Notes under the pieces: model-generated
Database searches by the model: none
Told to the model about the DNA's origin: nothing
The model's input: the letters and a program-made list of their open reading frames with translations, nothing else
Program-made: the position numbers and the translations under genes
Shown here: piece after piece, positions 1 through 5,375 of the stretch
Numbering within the stretch: position 1 is the first letter of the stretch
Layout: every line of letters begins with the position of its first letter
DNA from: Candidatus Competibacteraceae bacterium
GTDB lineage: Bacteria > Pseudomonadota > Gammaproteobacteria > Competibacterales > Competibacteraceae
Assembly: GCA_020445005.1 (NCBI GenBank)
Contig: JAGRHM010000524.1
Coordinates: forward strand, 1-5,476
Direction: 5' to 3'
Length of the DNA stretch: 5,476 bases

Positions 1-61
1 CAGTGGTTTGAGCCCAGTGCCCAATCGGGTGATGCCAGAAGAAAACACGGTGGAGGCGGCG

Positions 62-430
62 ATGCGACATCGCGAAACGTTGGAATCACTGACCCAAACC
101 CGGCAATGGGCGCATCAGACGCTGTTGAAGCACGGCTCCAAGGTCTATCAAGCCTTTCTTGACCTGGAGCATGCGGCGTTCACTGACGGCGCGTTACCGA
201 AAAAAACCAAGGAGCTGATCGCCATTGGTATCTCGGTGCGGATTGACTGCGAATCCTGTATGCAGTGGCACATCGAGCAGGCCGCGCAGGCCGGTGCAAC
301 CTGGCAGGACGTGCTGGAAGCGGTCGAGGTGGGGATGGAAATGGGTGGGGGACCGGCGACGGTGTCGGCGCGTTTTGCGTTGGCGGTGATGGATACAGTC
401 TTCCCGGACTTCTCCAGGATCGACGTATGA
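62..430 (+). CDS. Carboxymuconolactone decarboxylase (CMD)/AhpD-like family protein
   Basis: This is a small all-helical protein of 122 residues, a normal size for a single-domain CMD/AhpD-like member. The diagnostic motif is visible: Cys63-x-x-Cys66-x3-His70 (CESCMQWH), preceded by the typical KELIAIGISVR helix with Glu51. In AhpD-type relatives these residues form a redox-active disulfide and proton relay for peroxide reduction. Other members are decarboxylases, so the substrate is not decided here. I chose the ATG at 62 because GGAGG (52-56) lies five bases upstream. The frame stays open to the window edge, with TTG at 8 and ATG at 32 as alternatives, but neither has a ribosome site. The stop overlaps the next gene's ATG (ATGA at 427-430), so the two are probably translationally coupled. 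Family assignment is firm; function is inferred. Confidence 0.9.
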   Translation: MRHRETLESLTQTRQWAHQTLLKHGSKVYQAFLDLEHAAFTDGALPKKTKELIAIGISVRIDCESCMQWHIEQAAQAGATWQDVLEAVEVGMEMGGGPATVSARFALAVMDTVFPDFSRIDV

Positions 431-843
431 ACACCCTCCTGTTTCTTTGCACCGGCAACGATGACCGTCGCCGGTTTTGTGAGACCTATTTCAACCCTTT
501 GGCGGAGCAACGGGCGCTCACCTGGCGGGCGGATTCGCGTGGGCTAGCGCCGGACATCACGGTGTTTCGCAATCCCGGCCCGCTATCGCCGCACACGCGC
601 CAAGCACTCAACCGCTTGAGCGTTACCGATAAAGCGACGTTGCGCGATCCTCTTTCAGCGCAGCCGCACGATGGGGCTCAGGCGCAGCGCGTGATCGCCT
701 TGAGCCGCAGCGAGCATCAGCCAATGGTGGAGCACTACTTTCCCGCCGACGCGGCACGGGTCGAGTATTGGGAAGTCGGTGATTTACCGGTTGCCTCACC
801 CGATGTCGCCTTGGAACACAGGGCCTGCGCCGTGCAAAAATGA
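427..843 (+). CDS. Low-molecular-weight protein tyrosine phosphatase-like protein
   Basis: The 138-residue product begins with a phosphate-binding loop typical of low-molecular-weight phosphatases: LFLC8-TGNDD-R14, a Cys-x5-Arg active site directly after the first beta strand. Further family landmarks are DSRGL, GPLSPHTRQAL, a VIALSRSEHQPM strand/helix, and a late Asp in VGDLP that may stand in for the usual general acid of the DP motif. In this fold Cys is the nucleophile and Arg binds phosphate, or arsenate in reductase relatives. The residue after Arg14 is Arg instead of the usual Ser, so activity is uncertain. The last ten residues (LEHRACAVQK) look unlike the helical tail of relatives, and the end may be altered. 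The start is fixed by the ATGA overlap with the CMD gene. A cytoplasmic role is likely; the substrate is unknown. Confidence 0.8.
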   Translation: MNTLLFLCTGNDDRRRFCETYFNPLAEQRALTWRADSRGLAPDITVFRNPGPLSPHTRQALNRLSVTDKATLRDPLSAQPHDGAQAQRVIALSRSEHQPMVEHYFPADAARVEYWEVGDLPVASPDVALEHRACAVQK

Positions 844-871
844 GTGAACGTTCTATCTGAAGGAAGCTGAC

Positions 872-1720
872 ATGGCGAAGTCCACGACAACGTACTGGAA
901 TGCGCTGGCTGCGGAAAGCCGCGACCGCTGGACGCCGGTGGCCGGGCTGGACGGGATGGCCGAAGAACTCACGCTGAGCTTGGACCCGGTGACGGGTGAA
1001 TACACGCGCCTGACCCGCTTTCTTCCCGGCGCGGATACTACGGCGTTCGGTGGGAAAGTTCACGCCTACCCCGAGGAGGTGTTCATCATCAGCGGTCGCC
1101 TCTATGATCAAGCATTCGGCCTGTGGCTGGAAGCGGGCTACTACGCCAGCCGCCCGCCGGGCGAACGGCACGGTCCATTCAGGACGGACGTCGGCTGTGT
1201 GGTGCTGGAGGTTTCGTTTCCTCAGCGGGTAGGGGTTGAGAAGGGTCAAGACCCGCTAGCGTCACAGACGACCGATGCAGGAGAAATGCCTCTATCGACT
1301 AAAAAATCACAGGATTTTCCCCATGATCGCCAGCCCACGGTCCGCCTCTTGGCGATGCCCGCGCACACCAATCCCAGCGGCAACATTTTTGGGGGGTGGA
1401 TCATGGCGCAGATGGATATTGCGGGTGGGGTCGTGGCGTTGGAGTATGCCGGAGGCCCGGTCGTGACCGTGGCCGTGACGTCGATGGAATTTCATAAGCC
1501 CGTGCAGGTGGGCGATCTGGTGAGTTGCTTTGCCCGTATTCAGAACGTGGGCTCGTCCTCGGTGACCGTCAAGGTGCAAGTGTTTGCCCAGCGGGCGCAC
1601 AATGGCATCTTGCAGTCGGTTCAGGTGACCGAGGCCGTGATCGTTTATGTCGCGGTCAATGACCACGGCACGCCTCGGAAGCTCCCCGAGCGGGGCGCGG
1701 ATTTTGGACATTACTGGTGA
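872..1720 (+). CDS. Fusion of ChrR-type cupin and YciA-type hot-dog acyl-CoA thioesterase
   Basis: One uninterrupted frame encodes two domains. Residues about 1-119 are a ChrR-like cupin: His64 and Glu68/69 in HAYPEEVFIISG, then RPPGERHGPF with His100, giving likely metal ligands although the classical HxH is HAY. Residues about 150-282 are a complete YciA/acyl-CoA hydrolase hot-dog domain: AHTNPSGNIFGGW (165-176), the MAQMD182 helix, and MEFHKPVQVGD. This family cleaves acyl-CoA thioesters. The two are joined by a linker of about 30 residues with no motif. AAGGAAG (860-866) lies five bases before the ATG. An internal in-frame ATG at 1286 follows AGGAG by only two bases, too close for a normal start, but it could mark the former start of a separate thioesterase gene. 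The gene sits 28 bases after the phosphatase gene and is probably co-transcribed. Domains are certain; the reason for the fusion is unknown. Confidence 0.85.
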   Translation: MAKSTTTYWNALAAESRDRWTPVAGLDGMAEELTLSLDPVTGEYTRLTRFLPGADTTAFGGKVHAYPEEVFIISGRLYDQAFGLWLEAGYYASRPPGERHGPFRTDVGCVVLEVSFPQRVGVEKGQDPLASQTTDAGEMPLSTKKSQDFPHDRQPTVRLLAMPAHTNPSGNIFGGWIMAQMDIAGGVVALEYAGGPVVTVAVTSMEFHKPVQVGDLVSCFARIQNVGSSSVTVKVQVFAQRAHNGILQSVQVTEAVIVYVAVNDHGTPRKLPERGADFGHYW

Positions 1721-1796
1721 AGCGGTCTCTACTGCTCATCCGCAACGCTTTGACGGGGTGATAGCCCGCCCACCGCCCCCAGCCGGTGAACAATGC

Positions 1797-2288
1797 GTGC
1801 AGACTCCATGGCGGTGCGATGCCTTGCGCGTCATCGCCTTACTGCGGGCCACCCTCTTCGGGCTGGCGGGTTGTTCTTCCGTGGCAGTACTCAACGGCTT
1901 AACCACAGCGGCCGGCTATGTCCAACATCCCACGTTGCCGTATGCGAACAGCCCTTGTCACAACGCCGAGCGCACCGTGCGCCCGCACTGGCGACGCGGC
2001 CACTTCCGGCACATCCGCTACGAGGAGGGTCACCGTCAGAGCCGGATCGACTGGATCCGCCCCACCTTGGTCAACGCCGCCGGAGCGTTCAAGGCCGCCA
2101 CCGTCACGCCGGTTCCGCCGCCGCCAGAGGGCGAGCGATTCCGGCAATCAGGAGTCGCGGCCCAGCCCTGTTGCGCCAGCGCCTCGGCAAAGGCCCGTTC
2201 ATCGTCTTCCACCGCGGCGTACAGGCTGTCCGCGAACTGCGCTGCTTCCGGATCGCCCTGTCGACCGGCCCAAGTCCACCAGGCGTAG
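1797..2288 (+). CDS. Short lipoprotein-like hypothetical protein, possibly a chimeric remnant
   Basis: From a GTG at 1797 the frame reads a basic stretch, a hydrophobic stretch (VIALLRATLFGLAGC) and a lipobox ending in LAGC followed by SS, as in an outer-membrane lipoprotein. A TTG at 1824 would give a neater signal peptide. The next part (VAVLNGLTTAAGY) resembles the start of lipoprotein alpha/beta hydrolases, but no GxSxG or later hydrolase sequence follows. Residues encoded at about 1968-2078 (VRPHWRRGHFRH, then IDWIRPTLVN) recall, from memory, a C-terminal motif of uncharacterised proteins found on mobile elements. Codon endings are GC-rich well before the overlap with the minus-strand Sel1 gene. 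From 2036 on, the third codon positions of the two strands coincide, so composition there decides nothing. No good ribosome site is visible. The real end may lie near 2080. It may be a degraded gene. Confidence 0.4.
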   Translation: MQTPWRCDALRVIALLRATLFGLAGCSSVAVLNGLTTAAGYVQHPTLPYANSPCHNAERTVRPHWRRGHFRHIRYEEGHRQSRIDWIRPTLVNAAGAFKAATVTPVPPPPEGERFRQSGVAAQPCCASASAKARSSSSTAAYRLSANCAASGSPCRPAQVHQA

Positions 2289-2592
2289 GCCATAAATGCA
2301 TCCTGGGGAACGCCGTCCCCGGCGTCGTAGAGCACCCCGAGGCTTGCTTGGGCGATGGGATACCCCTGGCAGGCCGAAGCGCGCAGCCAGCGTAGCATCA
2401 TGGCCGGATCTTTGTCGCCCAAGTGATAGTCAGCCATCACAAATTGAGCAGCGCCACGCCGCCGCCGGCGTGGCGCTGCACTTCGGGCGGCGGGGGTGGG
2501 ATCACCGGAACGATGTCCACCTCGGGTCCCTCGCAGGCGGAAAGCGTTCCTGGAAAAAGGATCACGGCAATCAAGCGATGGATCGATTTCAT
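2036..2592 (-). pseudogene. Sel1-repeat lipoprotein gene with an internal frameshift
   Basis: The minus strand starts at ATG 2592 with a lipoprotein signal peptide: MKSIHRLIAVILFPGTLSAC, lipobox LSAC, then acidic and Pro-rich sequence (VIPPPPPEV). That frame hits TGA at 2439-2437. The Sel1-like (TPR-related) domain continues in another frame: AAQFVMADYHLGDKD, WLRASACQGYPIAQA, LGVLYDAGDGVPQDAFMAY, WAGRQGDPEAAQ. These are about two Sel1 repeats, a fold that usually mediates protein-protein contacts. Restoring one base in the GC-rich run at about 2455-2480 would give a continuous lipoprotein. As it stands the second frame could only start at ATG 2437, which overlaps the TGA (TGATG), and would lack both the signal and part of the first repeat. 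The gene lies 30 bases after the secreted-protein gene in the same direction. The tail beyond the repeats (2036-2147) is Gly-rich and of uncertain reality. A sequencing error is a serious alternative. Confidence 0.7.
2448..2479. repeat. Perfect GC-rich inverted repeat inside the Sel1 lipoprotein gene
   Basis: The arms GCAGCGCCACGCCG (2448-2461) and CGGCGTGGCGCTGC (2466-2479) are exact reverse complements of 14 bp, with a four-base loop CCGC. It lies where the reading frame of the Sel1 lipoprotein changes. No T-run follows on either strand, so it is not a standard intrinsic terminator. Confidence 0.85.
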
Positions 2593-2622
2593 CACCAGAC
2601 GTTGAGAAGTCACGCAATCGGT

Positions 2623-3111
2623 TCAGGGGAGATCAAAACCTTGTTCATCCTCGGCCAGGCCCGCCTGTTCAAATAACGCCGGCCCCAGTTCCGACACCAC
2701 TGCCCCCGTACAGGGGAGGTGCGCGATGGATTCACCATTTTTCTCCACGACCACCCCGGCTTTCTCGCCCCAACCTTTACCAATCGCCGTATACACCACA
2801 TAGCCATACGCGCCCTTGCTAAAACGTAGGTACGCCCCGCCGCCGCCGGAAAAAGCCAGGGTTCCGGCAGTGATTCCGGCGTGATGCGGTTGCGGGTCGT
2901 CCGGCCAGACGAGTTCGGGCGCTTCCAGAGGGCCAAAACGGTATTGCAGCGCGCTGGCCGTGGCGGTCTGGTTGGCAGAAGCACAGACCGCCACCGCTTT
3001 GTTGCCGGCGGCGCAGGCAAACAGTACCTGTTCGTCAGCGCCGCAATGGGTTTCCAGGCCCCAGGCCGGGACGGAACCGAGGATGAGCGTTAGAATCGCG
3101 ATGGAACGCAT
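2623..3111 (-). CDS. Secreted hypothetical protein with N-terminal signal peptide
   Basis: The product has 162 residues and starts with a Sec-type signal (MRSIAILTLILGSVPAWG, likely cleavage after AWG). The mature part begins with a Cys-containing segment: THCGADEQVLFACAAGNKAVAVCAS. Then come LQYRFGPLEAPELVWP, a Gly-rich turn (FSGGGGAYLRFSKGAYGYVVYTA) and a C-terminal part with a further Cys (HLPCTG). Four Cys in the mature chain suggest disulfides in the periplasm. I recall similar uncharacterised secreted proteins with a Cys-rich start followed by YRFG and PEL, but no known function. The start is supported by CTGGAG nine bases upstream (about 3121-3126). It reads toward the Sel1 lipoprotein gene 30 bases downstream, so both probably form one envelope-protein operon. 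Function unknown. Confidence 0.8.
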   Translation of the reverse strand: MRSIAILTLILGSVPAWGLETHCGADEQVLFACAAGNKAVAVCASANQTATASALQYRFGPLEAPELVWPDDPQPHHAGITAGTLAFSGGGGAYLRFSKGAYGYVVYTAIGKGWGEKAGVVVEKNGESIAHLPCTGAVVSELGPALFEQAGLAEDEQGFDLP

Positions 3112-3272
3112 GGGGGGACTCTCCAGAGGGGTGAATCGGGTATTGAGTTCTGTTGCGGTGTCGCCTCTTCAGCAACCCTGTACGCTCGCCACTCGCAGCG
3201 CATGTGCATCCCTTGCCACCGCTCATCACCGGCTTGCTGGAATCATTTTACCCTGTTTGCCCATCCTGACCT
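3112..3272. other. Intergenic region between divergent genes
   Basis: This 161-base gap separates the minus-strand secreted-protein gene from the plus-strand DUF4239 gene, so both promoters should lie here. I see no convincing -35/-10 pair, operator palindrome or terminator. The only clear signal is the ribosome site of the minus-strand gene at its left end. Confidence 0.6.
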
Positions 3273-4058
3273 ATGATTTCGATCCATGAATTAACCTATA
3301 TCGGTTTGCTCATACTGGGCATTCTCGCCACATTCGCAACCGCAGGCGGTCTGCTCTGGCTGAGTTGCTTTTCCCGGTATGCGCCTTCTTTCCACGCCCT
3401 GAACCGTTTTTCACCGCAGATGATGGCGGTGGTCGGTATTTTGTTCGCGCTCTACACCACCTTTTTTGCCAGCGATATCTGGGCGATTCGCGACCAGGCG
3501 CAAACCGCGGTCTTGCAAGAGGCCGATGCGTTGCGGAGTCTGTTCCGTTTAGCGGAACAGCAACCCCCCCAGATTGGCCTGCCCCTGCTCAAGGCAATTC
3601 GCGACTATGCGCGGTTGACAACCGAGGTGGAATGGCCGCTCTTGGCCCAGGGTGTGAGCAGTGAGGCGGTCCTGGCCTGTTGGCAACGTTTGCTGGGGGT
3701 GGTGTTAGCCCCGTCTACCGTGCAAGAAACGCCCGTCAGTGTGCACAGCGTCATGGTGAAAGAAGTCCAGCGTATACAGGCCGCCCGTTACCAGCGCTTG
3801 GCGCAGAGCCAGAAGCATGGTGATCCCTTAAAGTGGTTTGCGATGGCCTGTCTGGGCGCGTTGACGCTGTTGACGATCGTGCTGGTGCACCTGGAGTTTT
3901 GGCGTACCCAAGCGGTGGCGCTGCTGATTTACGCCTCGGCCATTTCCATCAGTTTTACCGCAGTCTATCTGCAACGCAGTTCTTTTCAGGTCTTTGTCGT
4001 CAGTCCGCAGCCCATCGCCGAACTGATCACCCTGCCGTCATTGCTGGATCAGCGTTGA
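3273..4058 (+). CDS. DUF4239 family membrane protein
   Basis: A protein of 261 residues with four predicted membrane helices at about 9-31, 49-67, 188-206 and 212-231. Between the second and third is a helical, mostly polar domain of about 120 residues. The stretch after helix 2 (IRDQAQTAVLQEADALRSLF) is typical of DUF4239 proteins, which are sometimes described as bestrophin-like; their function is not established. Length and topology fit an intact family member in the inner membrane. The start at 3273 gives the N-terminal helix directly, but the ribosome site is weak (only pyrimidine-rich sequence precedes it). It stands alone on the plus strand, divergent from the secreted-protein gene, with no partner that suggests a role. 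A small ion channel is a possibility by analogy only. Confidence 0.85.
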   Translation: MISIHELTYIGLLILGILATFATAGGLLWLSCFSRYAPSFHALNRFSPQMMAVVGILFALYTTFFASDIWAIRDQAQTAVLQEADALRSLFRLAEQQPPQIGLPLLKAIRDYARLTTEVEWPLLAQGVSSEAVLACWQRLLGVVLAPSTVQETPVSVHSVMVKEVQRIQAARYQRLAQSQKHGDPLKWFAMACLGALTLLTIVLVHLEFWRTQAVALLIYASAISISFTAVYLQRSSFQVFVVSPQPIAELITLPSLLDQR

Positions 4059-4333
4059 AGGCACTGATGAGCGGCTTCTTATTCACTTTAAGGGTTCCTC
4101 GCAGCCCACGGCGGTGGTTTCGCCTCGATCCGCGCCCAGCCCCGCGAGTACGGCTTGGCTGAAACAGGCGGCGTGCGTTCGCTTTGCCGAACCGTTCAAT
4201 GAAGGTCTCGATCCTGGTCGGAAATCGCCAGAAGATCGCGTTTCCACAGAAACCAGAATACCCCCGTATGCAATAATAGCGTCACGATCAAGTCATTCAG
4301 ACGTGCAGAAAGAGAGCAATGTTTACCCCAGTT
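4059..4333. other. Spacer without a convincing gene
   Basis: Between the DUF4239 stop and the YjfB ribosome site I see no supportable gene. The frame of the YjfB protein is open upstream to 4114, but the residues encoded there have low-complexity composition and no family resemblance. Minus-strand frames are short or interrupted. I looked for sigma-28 and sigma-54 type promoters ahead of the motility-type gene and found no good match. Confidence 0.5.
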
Positions 4334-4344
4334 GGAGACGAATC

Positions 4345-4557
4345 ATGGAATCCTTATCCGTCGCGAGTATTCTGGCTTGGCAACACCAAAACCTGGCGAT
4401 GCAGGTCGGTATCGGCGTCCTGAAAAAATCAATGGACGTGCAGGCGCAAAGCGTCCTGTTCTTATTGGAAAGTGTCGCAGCCCCGGTAGCAGAGGTTTCC
4501 ACACCGGCGCCAGTGGTTGATGGTTCATTAGGGCAGAATATCGACGTGCGGGTTTAA
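4345..4557 (+). CDS. YjfB family putative motility protein
   Basis: The 70-residue product shows the layout of the YjfB family: an amphipathic N-terminal helix rich in Gln/Ala (SILAWQHQNLAMQ), then VGIGVLKKSMDVQAQSVLFL, a variable Ala/Pro/Val linker, and the conserved end GQNIDVRV. Length fits the family (about 60-75 residues). In Bacillus the founding member belongs to the motility regulon; the molecular role is unknown. The start at 4345 is chosen because GGAG (4334-4337) lies seven bases upstream and the family match begins there, although the frame is open further upstream. No flagellar genes lie nearby in this window, so it seems to be an isolated copy. It implies, weakly, a flagellated or formerly flagellated host. 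Confidence 0.85.
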   Translation: MESLSVASILAWQHQNLAMQVGIGVLKKSMDVQAQSVLFLLESVAAPVAEVSTPAPVVDGSLGQNIDVRV

Positions 4558-4625
4558 GCCGAGTCAGTTCTGGAGAGGCCAAACTGCCCGATGCGGTTTC
4601 AGGGACACCGACGCCGGTTGGATCG

Positions 4626-4781
4626 GTGAAGACGGCTAACTTGGAAGCCTTGGCGTTCAAGGTGCCGCCAGAGTTCCGTAAGCGGTTCCGGCAACGGGCC
4701 GTTGAGGCCGACCTCAAGTTAAACGAGTTGCTTTTTGCTGCTTTAGATGCCTGGGAAGAAAAGCAGGGGTTCAATCAATAA
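4626..4781 (+). CDS. Small ribbon-helix-helix (ParG/Arc-like) protein, start uncertain
   Basis: The frame ends at TAA 4781 and encodes a core LEALAFKVPPEFRKRF, QRAVEADLKLNELLFAALDAW. This is a beta strand (LAFKVP) followed by two helices, as in ribbon-helix-helix DNA-binding proteins that act as partition partners, antitoxins or repressors. From GTG 4626 it would be 51 residues. The frame stays open upstream to 4521, and residues such as KLPDAVSGTPTPVGS could be a genuine flexible N-terminus. GGAGAGG (4572-4578) stands five bases before a CTG at 4584, which would give 65 residues. No ATG exists in frame, so the natural start may have been lost. No ParA or toxin gene is visible beside it. It lies 68 bases after the YjfB gene and touches the palindromic repeats at its 3' end, which could be its own binding sites. 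Confidence 0.65.
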   Translation: MKTANLEALAFKVPPEFRKRFRQRAVEADLKLNELLFAALDAWEEKQGFNQ

Positions 4782-4816
4782 TTCCATTTTTATGGAATTC
4801 CATTTTTATGGAATTC
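4780..4816. repeat. Tandem palindromic 16-bp repeats
   Basis: AATTCCATTTTTATGG occurs exactly twice in a row (4780-4795 and 4796-4811), followed by the first five bases of a third copy. Each unit forms an 8-bp hairpin, AATTCCAT-TTTT-ATGGAATT, whose right arm runs into the next unit, so the array is an overlapping chain of dyads. It starts within the stop codon of the RHH gene. It may be an operator or partition-like site for that protein, or a weak terminator; the stem is AT-rich and lacks a GC core. Confidence 0.85.
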
Positions 4817-4832
4817 TCTCTTTATAGAGAAT
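4813..4832. repeat. Short AT-rich inverted repeat next to the tandem repeats
   Basis: ATTCTCT (4813-4819) and AGAGAAT (4826-4832) are exact reverse complements of 7 bp with a six-base loop CTTTAT. It continues the chain of dyads and contains TATAGA (4823-4828), which could be a -10 element for the WGR gene, but no good -35 lies at the right distance. Confidence 0.55.
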
Positions 4833-4849
4833 CGCCGGTCAGCAACTAA

Positions 4850-5158
4850 ATGATTTCTATCCATCTAGAACGGCATGAACCAACCCAAAACCGGCTACGA
4901 TTCTACAACATCGCCGTCACCCGGACCCTGTTCGACGGCTGGGCACTCGTCCGGGAGTGGGGCTGGATCGGCCAGCCCGGCACGGTAAGAGAAACCTGAT
5001 TCGAGACCGAAGCCGCCACCAGAGAGGCGGGCGCGAAGGTGCGGCAGCGAAAGGAAAAACGCGGGTATCGCGCTGCTAGCGAGCAACAGAGCCAGACGAA
5101 CGAAACAGAAGAAGAAACACAGTATGAGCCAGGTCATCATCGAGAATCCGGTCATTAA
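4850..5158 (+). pseudogene. WGR-domain protein gene broken by an in-frame TGA
   Basis: From ATG 4850 the frame reads a typical WGR domain: ISIHLERHEPTQNRLRFYNI, TLFDGWALVREWGWIGQPGT, then VRET, a TGA at 4997-4999 (codon 50), then FETEAATREAGAKVRQRKEK and RGY. The domain pattern resumes in the same frame after the TGA, and the family normally has Trp there (a WF pair), so a single TGG to TGA change explains the break. The signature WGR is WGW here (residues 37-39), a second lesion. WGR domains bind DNA or RNA ends in PARP-type proteins and occur as small stand-alone proteins in bacteria. After the domain comes a polar Gln/Glu-rich tail to TAA 5158, overlapping the next ORF. TGA ends several intact genes here, so readthrough as Trp is unlikely. 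No clear ribosome site precedes it. Confidence 0.8.
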
Positions 5159-5375
5159 CTCCCCGTTTGGAGGACCGCAGCACCATTTCCAGTTCGACGA
5201 ATTAGCCAATGGGGATGACGTCAACATCATGGTCGACAAGCAGTGGGTACATCGTGCCATCGATTTGGAGTTTGACGGCAGTATCCCCTCACGAACGGCT
5301 CGTGTCGTAATTCAGGAACATTACCAAGTCATGATCTTTCCAAAATCAACCGATAAGCAGAGATATCCGAGATGA
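5124..5375 (+). CDS. Chimeric short ORF: N-terminus like a type III restriction-type nuclease/helicase
   Basis: The first 26 or so residues (MSQVIIENPVINSPFGGPQH, then HFQFDE) closely recall the N-terminus of large type III restriction-like DEAD/DEAH proteins of the BPTD_3080 type, which begin with a similar MSQV-IENP-INSPF-HF-F pattern. Those proteins run to many hundreds of residues. Here the resemblance stops at about 5200 and another 57 residues follow, including WVHRAIDLEFDGSIPSRTAR and VVIQEHYQVMIFP, which I do not recognise. No helicase motifs are present, so no enzyme activity is expected. A purine-rich GAAGAAG lies upstream of the ATG. An internal ATG at 5229 could start the unknown part alone (48 residues). 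The stop overlaps the next gene by ATGA (5372-5375), which suggests the 3' part was or is a real coupled gene. It may be a deletion join of two genes. Confidence 0.5.
   Translation: MSQVIIENPVINSPFGGPQHHFQFDELANGDDVNIMVDKQWVHRAIDLEFDGSIPSRTARVVIQEHYQVMIFPKSTDKQRYPR

Noticed and set aside
623..1249. Long minus-strand ORF of 208 codons antisense to the phosphatase and cupin genes
   Set aside because: It is Arg-rich, has no recognisable motif, and the plus-strand genes it covers are well supported.
1793..2395. Plus-strand ORF of 200 codons starting at ATG 1793
   Set aside because: Its composition is Arg/Pro/Gly shadow-like, and the neighbouring frame carries the lipobox and the PHWRRGHF motif.
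2448..2479. Hairpin as a rho-independent terminator
   Set aside because: No T-run follows on either strand and it lies inside a coding region.
2296..2822. Plus-strand ORFs antisense to the Sel1 and secreted-protein genes
   Set aside because: They have no family resemblance and are explained as shadows of the minus-strand genes.
4114..4344. Upstream extension of the YjfB frame
   Set aside because: The family match and the ribosome site both place the start at 4345; the extension has no conserved content.
4780..4832. CRISPR or intrinsic terminator at the tandem repeats
   Set aside because: There are only two full units with no spacers between them, and the hairpins lack a GC-rich stem followed by a T-run.
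4997..4999. TGA read as tryptophan or selenocysteine
   Set aside because: TGA ends several intact genes in this window, and no selenocysteine-type hairpin is evident just downstream; a nonsense mutation is simpler.
4895..5260. Minus-strand ORF of 121 codons across the WGR region
   Set aside because: The plus strand shows a clear WGR domain over the same bases; the minus product has no consistent domain.
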